A stretch of 64,000 nt of DNA from an uncultured Candidatus Competibacteraceae bacterium (GTDB lineage Bacteria > Pseudomonadota > Gammaproteobacteria > Competibacterales > Competibacteraceae): contig CAIRMO010000055.1 of the NCBI GenBank assembly GCA_903879705.1, forward strand, positions 1 to 64,000, in the 5' to 3' direction. Below the pieces are notes generated by a model. The model had not been told where the DNA came from and searched no databases. It worked only from the letters and a program-made list of their open reading frames with translations. Made by a program: the position numbers and the translations under genes. Below, in pieces: positions 33,362 to 41,934 of the stretch; position 1 is the first letter of the stretch; each line of letters starts with the position of its first letter.

Positions 33362-35572
33362 ATGCAACCAGAAGCACAAGCCGCACTGCGCCGGGTGTGG
33401 TTGAAGCAGGAACAAGCCCGCTTTCAACAGCGCAGCCAGAATCACCCTGACGATGCCCAGGTCTGGCGGCAATTGGCGCGGAACTGCTGGGAATTGGACG
33501 AAATTGAGCCGGCTTTGGCGGCGCTTGACCGGGTTTTGACGCTGCAACCCGACGATGGTGAGGGGTTATTAGGCCGGATCGTCACCTGTCTGGCGCTTAA
33601 TCGGAATGAGGAGGCGCTGGCGGCAGCGCTGCGGTTATTGAGGTTATTTCCCGACCACGTCGATGCGCGCTTGCAGCAGATTGAGGCGCTGCGCCGATTG
33701 GGGCGGTCAGCCGAGGCGCTGACGGTTGGTGACGAGCTACTGGCGTTGCCCGGCCTCGCTCCGGCAACGCGGTGTTCAGCGCTTACAGTCAAGGTGGTGC
33801 TGCTGGGCGGTTTTAACCAGAACGAGAAGGCCTTGGCGGTTGCCAAGGAAGGACTGGCGTTAGTGCCGAATGATCCGATGCTGGGCTTGCATCGCGCTAC
33901 GCTACAGGCGCGGCTGGGGCAATTCCCCGAAGCGCTGGCGGGAATTGACGCGCTGATCGCCGCGCCGGAAACCCGGTTTGGTGCGTTGTGCGTCAAGGCC
34001 CGGGCGCTGGCGGCGTTGCGGCGGTTTGATGAAGCCGATGCGATCCTGGTTGATCTCCAGGAACATTCTCCGCATCCGTCACTGGAGGCGATGTTCGAAC
34101 CCCGGCGGTTGCCGGGCGAGACCTTGCCGGACAGTTTGCCCAAGCGCTACACGGCACGCGGGTTATATCTGATCGATTTTTTCAATGCCCGCGCCAACTG
34201 CGACTGGAGCGAGTGGGCGGCGGTGCTGGCAAATATCGATGATTTGACCGCTGACGCCTTGCGCTATGGCTTCGTGGCGGGGATCGAACCGTTTAGTTTA
34301 TTGACCCTGCCGATTACGCCCGCCCGGCAAGCGGCAGTAGCACGCGCCCAGGCTACAGCGGTGGCGGCGCACATGGCGCCGATCCGGGAAACTCTGCACA
34401 TCGAATGGCCGACGGTGCTGAATCATGGCCGGTTACGGATTGGCTATGTCTCCGGCGATTTTCGCAATCACGCCACTGCGCACTTGGCCCGCAAGCTGTT
34501 TCGGACCCATGACCGAAGCCGGTTTGAGATTGTTGGGTTCAGTCTGCGTCCTGATGATGGCAGCGAATATCGGCGCGATAGTGCTGCGGGTTGCGACCGG
34601 TTTGTGGAACTGTTTGGGCTGAGCAACGCGGAAGCGGCGGTGCGCATTACCCAGGAGGAAATTCACATTCTGGTGGATATGCACGGCTACACCCGGTTTG
34701 CCCGGCCAGAGATTTTTGCGTTGCAGCCCGCACCCGTGCAAGTCAGTTTCCTCGGCTATCCGGGTACGCTCGGCGCGGCCTGTGTGCCGTATATCATCGC
34801 CGACCAGGTGGTGCTGCCGGACGAGTTGCGGCCCTGGTTCAGTGAGCAGCCGGTTTATCTGCCGGATTGTTATCAGGTGAACGACGATGAACAACCCATA
34901 GCGGCAACCGGCGTCACCCGGGCCGAGGTCGGGTTGCCGGAAAATCAGTTCGTTTTTTGCTGCTTCAACCATTTCCGGAAGATTGATCCGGAAACTTTTA
35001 GGGTGTGGATGCGGATTCTGGATCAGGTTCCAGGCAGCGTTCTTTGGTTGCAGGCCGACAGTGTGCAGGGCATGGATCGGTTGCGCCGGGAGGCAGGGGC
35101 GCGTGGTGTGGATCCAGCGCGGCTCATGTTTGCGCCGTACCTGCCTAAAGCGCTGCACCTGGAACGGCTGCGGCTGGCGGACCTGTTTTTGGATACTTTC
35201 GTTTATAACGCCCATACAACAGCCAGCGATGCGCTGTGGGTAGATCTGCCGATCGTGACGTTGCGCGGCGGATCTTTTCAGTCGCGGGTTTGCGCAAGTC
35301 TGTTAGGCACACTGGGATTGCCGGAGCTGATTACCGATCACAGCGCGGCGTTCGAGGTATTGGCGGTGGCCTTAGCGCATGATCCGGAGCGATTGCAGGG
35401 GTTGCGGGCGCGATTGCGGGCGCGGCGGTTGATGGAGCCGCTGTTTGATACGGCGCGTTTCGTTCGGGGCTTGGAGCGGTCGTTCTGGTTGCTGTGGGAT
35501 TGCTATCATGCGAACCGGCAACCTGAACCGCTTTATCTTCAAAAGGATAGCGATTTTGGCCCGGTCGTTTGA
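33362..35572 (+). CDS. GT41 family (O-GlcNAc-transferase-like) glycosyltransferase with TPR repeats
   Basis: A 736-residue protein. Residues 1 to about 240 are tetratricopeptide repeats (for example QNHPDDAQVWRQLARNCWEL, LAALDRVLTLQPDDGEGLLG). The C-terminal half is a GT41/SPINDLY catalytic domain. Its signatures include RIGYVSGDFRNHATAHL, DMHGYTRFARPEIFALQPAPV, QVSFLGYPGTLGA, FVFCCFNHFRKIDPETF and YNAHTTASDALWVDLPIVTL. Eukaryotic OGT transfers GlcNAc to Ser/Thr of proteins, and some bacterial members modify adhesins or flagellins. It starts 24 bp after gspD and is the last gene of cluster 2. No signal peptide, so it acts in the cytoplasm. Acceptor and sugar donor are unknown. Confidence 0.9.
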   Translation: MQPEAQAALRRVWLKQEQARFQQRSQNHPDDAQVWRQLARNCWELDEIEPALAALDRVLTLQPDDGEGLLGRIVTCLALNRNEEALAAALRLLRLFPDHVDARLQQIEALRRLGRSAEALTVGDELLALPGLAPATRCSALTVKVVLLGGFNQNEKALAVAKEGLALVPNDPMLGLHRATLQARLGQFPEALAGIDALIAAPETRFGALCVKARALAALRRFDEADAILVDLQEHSPHPSLEAMFEPRRLPGETLPDSLPKRYTARGLYLIDFFNARANCDWSEWAAVLANIDDLTADALRYGFVAGIEPFSLLTLPITPARQAAVARAQATAVAAHMAPIRETLHIEWPTVLNHGRLRIGYVSGDFRNHATAHLARKLFRTHDRSRFEIVGFSLRPDDGSEYRRDSAAGCDRFVELFGLSNAEAAVRITQEEIHILVDMHGYTRFARPEIFALQPAPVQVSFLGYPGTLGAACVPYIIADQVVLPDELRPWFSEQPVYLPDCYQVNDDEQPIAATGVTRAEVGLPENQFVFCCFNHFRKIDPETFRVWMRILDQVPGSVLWLQADSVQGMDRLRREAGARGVDPARLMFAPYLPKALHLERLRLADLFLDTFVYNAHTTASDALWVDLPIVTLRGGSFQSRVCASLLGTLGLPELITDHSAAFEVLAVALAHDPERLQGLRARLRARRLMEPLFDTARFVRGLERSFWLLWDCYHANRQPEPLYLQKDSDFGPVV

Positions 35573-35771
35573 AACCCGCTATCGGGTGTGGCGGTGATTT
35601 TATGCAGGTTTGTTGCTTTTATGAAACTACGGCGCGGCTTCTCGATGTGGTTATTCAGAATGTCCGGATTAGGCTTAACATTCGGAATTGCCGTTACTTA
35701 TGCCGGCGTGGTTTTCAAAGGTGGATTCTTTGTTCGCGGTAGCGAAGGATCAATTTTGTTGGGTTGCTGTA

Positions 35772-35799
35772 TTGACAACAACACTTTGTTGTGTAGAAT
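35772..35799 (+). promoter_or_regulatory. Sigma-70-type promoter with internal palindrome
   Basis: TTGACA (35772-35777), 16 bp, TAGAAT (35794-35799). Between the boxes lies a perfect inverted repeat, ACAACA-CTT-TGTTGT (35778-35792), which is placed like a repressor operator. It would drive the secreted-protein gene at 35923 with a leader of about 115 nt. The rest of the 350-bp gap 35573-35922 holds no convincing gene. Confidence 0.6.
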
Positions 35800-35922
35800 C
35801 CACAGACAGTGAGGCGTGCCACCGTATAGACGGGCAAGTGCTTAACCGCTAAACTGTTCGCCAATGTGGTTCGGAAACCCTCTTCAAGGTTTGTTTTTTG
35901 CCAACACTTAGGAGCTGATGCT

Positions 35923-37389
35923 ATGAGTTTTAAGGTGAACAAAATTGCGGCCGCTGTGGCTGTGAGTCTGGGGACTTCGGTTGTGGGCATGAATGTCGCG
36001 CAAGCCGATGCGGTGTTTTTCCCGTACTTGATCGCATCGCCTGCGGTTACGACCATTTTGTCGGTCGTCAATGAGGGACCGACAAATAGCAAGCTCCACT
36101 ATCGGTACTACTACAAGGAGGATGCCGGCAGTGCCGAGGCGAATCGTCTTTCTGGATGCACGGAAGCCGATTACCCCAACTGGACGAGCCCTAATGATGT
36201 CGTGACCTTTGATATCAGCAATGTTTTCGGGGCTCCTCGCAATGGTGTACTGTTTGAGGGGGCTACTGGCGGAAACTACGATGATTTCGCGATCTTCCGT
36301 CACAAGACAATCCGTGCCAATGCCGTTGTTGACAATGACTTTTCGGGCTTTAGCTTCGCGAAGAATGTCAACGGCGAGGCGTTCATCATCGAATTCGCGA
36401 GCGGTTCTGTCTGGGGTTATTCAGCTTATAATGCGGCTGAAATCCTGACGTACACTGGTGCCTACGTCGGTGCACCGGCGGATGCTCTGAAGTCCGTAAA
36501 TCCCGTGAATGAATTCGATTTCTCGGACCGTGTCGAGGTGAACGGTGAGGTGTTGGTAGCGGCACCAACTAACGAGAGTAAAGCGAATATAATCGAAAGG
36601 TATCGGGTGCCGATTACGATCATGCCATTCAAGGAGGTTACAACGCGCCTGTTCGTAACGCCGATTAACCCCAACAAGCCTTTCCAGGTGCCGACTGAAA
36701 AGAATCTCTATACGGCGGGTATCCGCTTGGAAGTAAACGACAACACCAGTCTGCAACAGGTGATGTTTGATCGTGACGAGAACCCGGTCTCTGGTCGGGT
36801 CACCAAGCAGGTTGTCTGCGTAGGTGCGGTTGATGTGCCTGAGTTGATCAATGAGGCCATTCGTTCGCGGGTAGCGAATGGCGGGTGGAGTAATGTTGGC
36901 ATTATTTTGGGTGGCCTTCCTGCTCCCGCTGTCGCTGTTAACCAGGCGATTGTCCTCAAGCTGGAATATGGTGTCGCGGTTCCACCGGCAACAGAAGCAG
37001 CGCTGGATGGCGTCCTTGTTGGTTCCGGTAGTTATAACAACGGCTACTGGTTGCGTAAGGGCATTCGCGAATCCGTGCCGCGCAACTTTATGATAGCTGG
37101 TTTTGGTAGTTATCCGGTACTCCCGGTATTCCTGATGCCTGAAGCGGCCCAGGACGTTAATGCGCCTTACCCGGTGATCAGCACACAGGGGGTGGATGCC
37201 TATAATGCTACTGTGGCTCTTGAAGCGCGGTTGCCATCAGGGATCAGCTACCAGGATTACGTTCCCTATTCATGGAATACTTCGTATGAGTATTACCTAG
37301 CGAATGTGGCGAATATAGCTGCTGGGCGTCACCCTGTATATGAACCCTTTAATGTCGTTGAACAGGCGTTGAAGTCAATAGCGCAGTAA
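35923..37389 (+). CDS. Secreted protein of unknown function
   Basis: A 488-residue protein. ATG 35923 is chosen because it follows TAGGAG and opens a Sec signal peptide (MSFKVNKIAAAVAVSLGTSV ... NVAQA-DAVFFPYL, cleavage near residue 28). The mature part is beta-rich with few cysteines (one in SGCTEADYP, one in VVCVGAV), suggesting one disulfide. No catalytic motif or membrane anchor is visible. I do not recognise the family. It is monocistronic: a strong promoter upstream and a clear terminator downstream, suggesting high expression. Lying after a T2SS cluster, it could be a secretion substrate or an outer-surface protein; this is inference. Confidence 0.85.
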   Translation: MSFKVNKIAAAVAVSLGTSVVGMNVAQADAVFFPYLIASPAVTTILSVVNEGPTNSKLHYRYYYKEDAGSAEANRLSGCTEADYPNWTSPNDVVTFDISNVFGAPRNGVLFEGATGGNYDDFAIFRHKTIRANAVVDNDFSGFSFAKNVNGEAFIIEFASGSVWGYSAYNAAEILTYTGAYVGAPADALKSVNPVNEFDFSDRVEVNGEVLVAAPTNESKANIIERYRVPITIMPFKEVTTRLFVTPINPNKPFQVPTEKNLYTAGIRLEVNDNTSLQQVMFDRDENPVSGRVTKQVVCVGAVDVPELINEAIRSRVANGGWSNVGIILGGLPAPAVAVNQAIVLKLEYGVAVPPATEAALDGVLVGSGSYNNGYWLRKGIRESVPRNFMIAGFGSYPVLPVFLMPEAAQDVNAPYPVISTQGVDAYNATVALEARLPSGISYQDYVPYSWNTSYEYYLANVANIAAGRHPVYEPFNVVEQALKSIAQ

Positions 37390-37413
37390 ATTAGCGCGGC
37401 CTAGGCCGGGCGG

Positions 37414-37440
37414 AAGGGCCACCTTGGGTGGCCCTTTTTT
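37414..37440 (+). terminator. Rho-independent terminator
   Basis: GGGCCACC (37416-37423), loop TTG, GGTGGCCC (37427-37434), followed by TTTTTT (37435-37440). It lies 26 bp after the stop of the secreted-protein gene and is the clearest intrinsic terminator in the window. Confidence 0.92.
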
Positions 37441-37542
37441 ATTGATTCGCCTCCGGAGGCAAGGTCGATCAAGCCGATCAAGGCTGACCGCCGGGAAAAA
37501 GCCGGTACTCAATTCTGATCGTCCATTAGGCGATTAGCTACC

Positions 37543-37575
37543 CCCTGACCTAAAGGCCAGGGTCTCTCGTGGAGA
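37543..37575. repeat. IS605-like end hairpin (solo)
   Basis: CCCTGACC-TAAA-GGCCAGGG (37543-37562) followed by TCTCTCGTGG. The pattern CC(T)AAAGGCC...GGG plus T/C-rich TCTCG matches the hairpins at 20058-20084 and, on the minus strand, at 55248-55275. No transposase is nearby. It lies directly before the sialidase-like gene and may overlap its ribosome-binding region. Confidence 0.4.
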
Positions 37576-37581
37576 AGCCCG

Positions 37582-39351
37582 ATGACAAAATTTTTCCTCA
37601 CACTAGCGAGTGTGCTGCTGGCGGCAATTGCGCAGGCGGACGATCGTTTGAATCCCGTGGTGTTAAACCAGCACGTCCTGGACCAGTACGCGACTTGGGA
37701 TTTTGCGCTGTCTGAAAGTGGCAAACCCTGGTTTGCCTATTATGGCGTGGATAATCTGTTGTATGTGCGTCGACCGGATGGCACCGAGGTCGCGCTGGGC
37801 GCTACTGATCGGTCACGCCAGCAATCCGGGTTGGCCATAGCGCCAGTCGATGAGCGCTTGAGCCTATTCTGGCGGGACAAGCTGCCTCGTAAAAATCTGT
37901 ATTTGCTGCCCAAACTTGATCCCACCGGAGTTGCGCCGCCACCGGTCGTGGTTGGCAGTGAAGAATCCGAGCCGCTGGTCCGGATGAATCTGGCCCAAGG
38001 TGGTGGCGTCGATTACCTGCTTTGGATGGGTGAGAAGGGCGATCCAAAAAGCGGGGAGAAATACCATATTTACTTCCGCACGGTTGATCAGGACGGTAAG
38101 GCGCTATCGCCGGTGGAACAAGTCATGCCCGGCATCTACCCCGCCTGGATTGTTGCGCCGGATGTAATCCCGGTGTTTTCCTGGATGATGTACGAAGACA
38201 AGCCGGCAATGACCATGCGAGTCTTTGATCGCGCCAAAAAGAGTTTTAGCCCACTGGTGAAGATCGCCGATGCGCCTACGATTAGTCCGATTTTCGAGGC
38301 GTTTAAATCGGGCGACCGCTGGTTCCTGTTGTGGTTGGGCCATTATGGCGATAAAGGGGAACTGTTGCTGGAAGGCACCTACTCGGACGATAAAGGCCAG
38401 ACCTGGAAGCGATTCGCCATCGAGGATCTGCGTGGCCTGGATATGGGCAGCGTCAGCATCGTTAGCGACCAAAAGACTAACCTTATCATTGCGCTGTATG
38501 GCAATCGGCAGTTGATGGACCCCACTAACACCACTAACATCAAGAACAATGTCTATGTGGTGCGATCCACCGACAACGGTACGACCTGGCAGAAACCGCA
38601 GACAGTGCGTTCCGACGAACTCCGCTTGACCAAGGCGCAATATCCGGTGCTGGCGCTCGGTTCACAACCAGGGACTGTAATGCTGGCTTGGGAAGACTGG
38701 CGTGATATCCGTCCCAACGTCTATGTGAGTTATTCCAAGGACTATGGGGCAACGTGGGAACCGGCATTGCCGTTGGGTCGGCCTGGAGTTTGGAACCTGG
38801 GTCTGGATTTGCAGCCCCATTCGATGATTGGACGGGAGGACCGTTTCTCACTGATCGCCAAGCAATATAAGGACGACGCGCTGTCGGCAAATAAGGATTA
38901 CGTTCTGTATAGTTTTACTTGGGATGAAGTCAAGCGGAATGCTGCGGAATTCAAGATTTCGGAACTCCAGCGGGCGCACGCCACCGAGGCCCGGTTGCGC
39001 GAACGGGCGACGCAATACTGGCAAGCCATGCAGGATGGTCAGTACGAGATGACTTACGCCATCATGGACCCGTTCTACCGCAGTCAGCGCGATCTTAAAG
39101 CCCACCTTTCCAGCAAGGGCCGGGTGAAATATCATCGCTTTCAGGTCGGTCCGATTGTCCAGAAAGGCAATCTTGCCCGGGTTCAGATCGAAATAGAAAC
39201 TTCGGTTCCCGAGTTCAAACTGCCGGACGGCAAGATCATCAGTCAACCGGCTAAAACCGTATCATTCCTGCAAACATGGGTCTTCCTGAATGATGACTGG
39301 CATCTTGAATATTACGATGAGATGGCCGAAAAGAGTTCTACCAGTTACTAA
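37582..39351 (+). CDS. Secreted sialidase-like beta-propeller protein with Asp-boxes
   Basis: A 589-residue protein with a signal peptide (MTKFFLTLASVLLAAIAQA-DD). Three Asp-box motifs, SDDKGQTW (268), STDNGTTW (329) and SKDYGATW (385), mark a BNR/sialidase-type propeller. The catalytic arginine triad of true sialidases cannot be confirmed. After about residue 470, a separate domain (ERATQYWQAMQDGQYEMTYA) resembles an NTF2-like or SnoaL-like fold. It lies 24 bp before an ABC exporter permease gene, probably in one operon, so it may process or bind the exported polysaccharide. Exact activity is unknown. Confidence 0.75.
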   Translation: MTKFFLTLASVLLAAIAQADDRLNPVVLNQHVLDQYATWDFALSESGKPWFAYYGVDNLLYVRRPDGTEVALGATDRSRQQSGLAIAPVDERLSLFWRDKLPRKNLYLLPKLDPTGVAPPPVVVGSEESEPLVRMNLAQGGGVDYLLWMGEKGDPKSGEKYHIYFRTVDQDGKALSPVEQVMPGIYPAWIVAPDVIPVFSWMMYEDKPAMTMRVFDRAKKSFSPLVKIADAPTISPIFEAFKSGDRWFLLWLGHYGDKGELLLEGTYSDDKGQTWKRFAIEDLRGLDMGSVSIVSDQKTNLIIALYGNRQLMDPTNTTNIKNNVYVVRSTDNGTTWQKPQTVRSDELRLTKAQYPVLALGSQPGTVMLAWEDWRDIRPNVYVSYSKDYGATWEPALPLGRPGVWNLGLDLQPHSMIGREDRFSLIAKQYKDDALSANKDYVLYSFTWDEVKRNAAEFKISELQRAHATEARLRERATQYWQAMQDGQYEMTYAIMDPFYRSQRDLKAHLSSKGRVKYHRFQVGPIVQKGNLARVQIEIETSVPEFKLPDGKIISQPAKTVSFLQTWVFLNDDWHLEYYDEMAEKSSTSY

Positions 39352-39375
39352 ACTGGATCGCGGACGGTGTGCTGA

Positions 39376-40176
39376 ATGAAACCGATCTACCGGTTACCTG
39401 GTGCGTTGCGGCTATTCCCGCCCTTCGTAGGGCGGGAATTGCGTGAGCAATACGCCGGTTCTGTTTTGGGGGTGCTGTGGAGCGTTCTGCAACCGGTCTT
39501 GTTGATTCTTTTGTATTGGTGGGTATTCGCCACCGTCATGCAAATCCGGTTTCCAGCAAATTCTGCGCTGGCGGATACGCCATTCATCGTGTTTCTGCTA
39601 TCGACCTTGTTGCCGTGGTTCGCTTTTCAGGACAGTCTGAGCCGCGCCACGGGTGCTATTCTCAACCGGCGTGACATGGTCCGTAAGGTTCACTTTCCCG
39701 CACAGGTATTTCCCTTGGCAGCGGCGGCGGCGGCTTTTATGGTTCATTCGGGCTGTTACTTGCTGTTTCTGGTCGCTTTCGCCCTGTGGCACGGTGGGTT
39801 ACCGGTCAGTGCATGGGGGGCGGTGATCGTGTTGCTGGGCTTCCAGTTTGCCGTAACTGCCGGGTTGGGATTGCTGTTAGCGTCCTTCACTGTTTATCTG
39901 CGCGATATCCAGCAGGTGTTGAGTTTACTGCTGGCGGTCATTTTCTACACCGCGCCAATACTCTACCCGTTGTCGCAAGTACCGGCAGAATTTCACAGTC
40001 TGATTCATTTCAACCCGTTTACCATCTTCGCCGAGGCCTATCATGGTGCGGTATTAGCCGGTGTCTGGCCAGAACCGGCGGTATTGGCAGGACTGATGCT
40101 GTTTGCCATTGGTTCGCTCGTTGCAGGCGTTTATGCCTTTCGGCGGCTAGAACCGGGTTTCGCTGATGTGTTATGA
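39376..40176 (+). CDS. wzm: Polysaccharide ABC exporter, permease (Wzm-like)
   Basis: A 266-residue ABC-2 type membrane protein with six hydrophobic segments. The N-terminal motif FVGRELREQYAGSVLGVLW and the block DSLSRATGAILNRRDMVRKV are typical of O-antigen/capsule export permeases (Wzm/TagG/KpsM-like). It pairs with the ATPase gene that overlaps it by 4 bp (ATGA). The substrate is a polysaccharide assembled on undecaprenyl phosphate in the cytoplasm and flipped across the inner membrane. Confidence 0.92.
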   Translation: MKPIYRLPGALRLFPPFVGRELREQYAGSVLGVLWSVLQPVLLILLYWWVFATVMQIRFPANSALADTPFIVFLLSTLLPWFAFQDSLSRATGAILNRRDMVRKVHFPAQVFPLAAAAAAFMVHSGCYLLFLVAFALWHGGLPVSAWGAVIVLLGFQFAVTAGLGLLLASFTVYLRDIQQVLSLLLAVIFYTAPILYPLSQVPAEFHSLIHFNPFTIFAEAYHGAVLAGVWPEPAVLAGLMLFAIGSLVAGVYAFRRLEPGFADVL

Positions 40177-41339
40177 ATGAAATCAAACCGGCCCTAAGGG
40201 TCAGCGGACTGACCAAAATCTACCGCTTATATAATCACCCCATGGATCGCTTAAAAGAATTATTGTGTCGACAGCCACGCCATAGCGATTTTGTAGCGTT
40301 GCGCGACATTACTTTTGAATTGCCGCACGGACGAACGCTGGGCATCATCGGTGACAATGGCGCTGGTAAAAGTACGCTGCTGCAACTGGTCGCCGGAACG
40401 ATGACGCCTACTTGTGGGACCATTGAGCGTGATGGCGTGGTATTGGGCCTGTTGGAGTTGGGCGTTGGCTTTCACGCTGAATTCACTGGCCGGCAAAATA
40501 TCTTTCTGTATGGCGACGTTCTCGGCTTATCGCGCCGGTTAATACAAGCCGGTGTAGACGAGATCATTGCTTTTGCCGAATTGGAAGCTTTTATTGATCA
40601 GCCGCTGAAAACCTATTCCACGGGTATGCGGATGCGGTTAGCCTTTTCGTTAATCACTACGCTGGATCCGGATGTTCTGATCGTCGACGAAGCATTGTCC
40701 GTCGGCGACGTGTATTTCCAGAAGAAGTGTATTGACCGGATGCTGGAATTCAGAAATCGCGGTCGCACAATTATTTTCTGCTCCCATAGTCTTTATCAAG
40801 TCAGCGTTTTTTGTGATGAGACGATTTGGTTGCAGGCCGGCCAGATCCGGATGTACGGCGAAACCCTTCAGGTTATTCCTGCCTACGAGGCTTGGCAGGC
40901 TCAGCGCAGTGTCCAGCATGATCAGGCTGATGCTGGAGTAAACCGGGAAATTTTAGTACGCATTATCAGTATTGAGTTGCTGAATCAACAGCCTTGTTGG
41001 CGCGGAGATGACCTGCGTTTCCGGTTGCACATTGAAAGCGCCAGTTCTGATTTGCTCTTTCATGTTTCTTTTTCAATCAAGATGCAAAATGGTTACGGAG
41101 TATTTGCGACCGGTACGCATCTCATTGGTCATCCGCCATTGCAGGGTCGAGAACGTGACATACTGATTACCTATCCAAAAGTTCCGTTGATGGGAGGCAT
41201 CTATAGTGCACATGCTCGTATTTTTGATGATCAGGGCTTGATGATTTATCACGAAAAAATCCTAAATGAATTTGAAGTGAGAAAGGACTCATTGGAGTTG
41301 GGTGTTTGTCATCTGGAAAATGATTGGCAAATTGAATAA
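40173..41339 (+). CDS. wzt: Polysaccharide ABC exporter, ATPase with C-terminal binding domain (Wzt-like)
   Basis: ATP-binding subunit of 388 residues. Walker A GDNGAGKSTLL is at residues 55-65. The family-specific signature YSTGMRMRLAFSL (about 149-161) replaces LSGGQ, and LDPDVLIVDEALSVGDVYF is Walker B. Residues after about 245 form an extra domain as in Wzt, which recognises the terminal modification of its polysaccharide. The gene becomes AT-richer toward its 3' end and is followed by a 600-bp AT-rich stretch with broken coding sequence. Confidence 0.93.
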   Translation: MNEIKPALRVSGLTKIYRLYNHPMDRLKELLCRQPRHSDFVALRDITFELPHGRTLGIIGDNGAGKSTLLQLVAGTMTPTCGTIERDGVVLGLLELGVGFHAEFTGRQNIFLYGDVLGLSRRLIQAGVDEIIAFAELEAFIDQPLKTYSTGMRMRLAFSLITTLDPDVLIVDEALSVGDVYFQKKCIDRMLEFRNRGRTIIFCSHSLYQVSVFCDETIWLQAGQIRMYGETLQVIPAYEAWQAQRSVQHDQADAGVNREILVRIISIELLNQQPCWRGDDLRFRLHIESASSDLLFHVSFSIKMQNGYGVFATGTHLIGHPPLQGRERDILITYPKVPLMGGIYSAHARIFDDQGLMIYHEKILNEFEVRKDSLELGVCHLENDWQIE

Positions 41340-41532
41340 AAGCGTTCATAAAAAAGCGTACCTAATTTTCCAGGACGAACGAGATAGCGTCATTATGAAC
41401 TCTCGGCGTCTTTATTCTATATAAATGATTTATAAAGTAATTTTTTATTAAACACCTCTCAATTTTTGAGAAAAAATCTTATAAATCAAATACAAAGCAA
41501 GAGATCGGGAATTGCTGAAACCTTAGTCGATC

Positions 41533-41934
41533 ATGGGTATAGAACTAGCACTCTGTGATTATTTTAGGAGACGCTTATTTGCCCGGATTTTTGATAATCC
41601 CGCTGATGTAATCGGTGGCGTTCTGAGTAAAGCCGAAATTTTGTTCCTTAATGGGGAAATTAACTTGTTCCCACTACTCGGCATCACCGCCGGCTATGCT
41701 TTAAGATGTTGGTTAATTTTCTGGCATGGATCGGTGTTGCTTTCTGGGCTGCACGCCGTTGGCAGTTTAGTAGCTCTCCGATTGGCGTAGTACTTGTCAG
41801 CATGTTTATCCTGTCTTTTTCGATAGTTGTGGTTGTGTTTTTTGCCCCGCTTTTTATCCCATATCGTTCCACTAGCCACTATCATCGCTGTCTGTTTTGC
41901 CACCGATGTTGGAGTCTCCTTCATTATAAAGTGA
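41533..41934 (+). pseudogene. Decayed small membrane-protein gene, frameshifted
   Basis: Three adjacent open stretches in two frames look like one hydrophobic protein. Frame A from 41533 has AEILFLNGEINLFPLLGITA. Frame B at 41706-41865 has MLVNFLAWIGVAFWAARRW and SMFILSFSIVVVVFFAPLF. The last stretch returns to frame A as PLATIIAVCFATDVGVSFII and ends at TGA 41932-41934. That stop overlaps the GTG start of the next gene in a GTGA pattern. At least two frameshifts are needed. The family is not recognised. The upstream part, 41340-41532, is AT-rich and holds nothing I can identify. Confidence 0.4.

Noticed and set aside
35588-35812. 74-codon frame before the secreted-protein gene
   Set aside because: It runs through the predicted promoter and has no recognisable protein pattern or good ribosome site.
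41457-41475. CTCAA/TTGAG hairpin followed by an A-run
   Set aside because: The run is A, not T, on the plus strand, and no gene ends there on the minus strand, so it is not a terminator.
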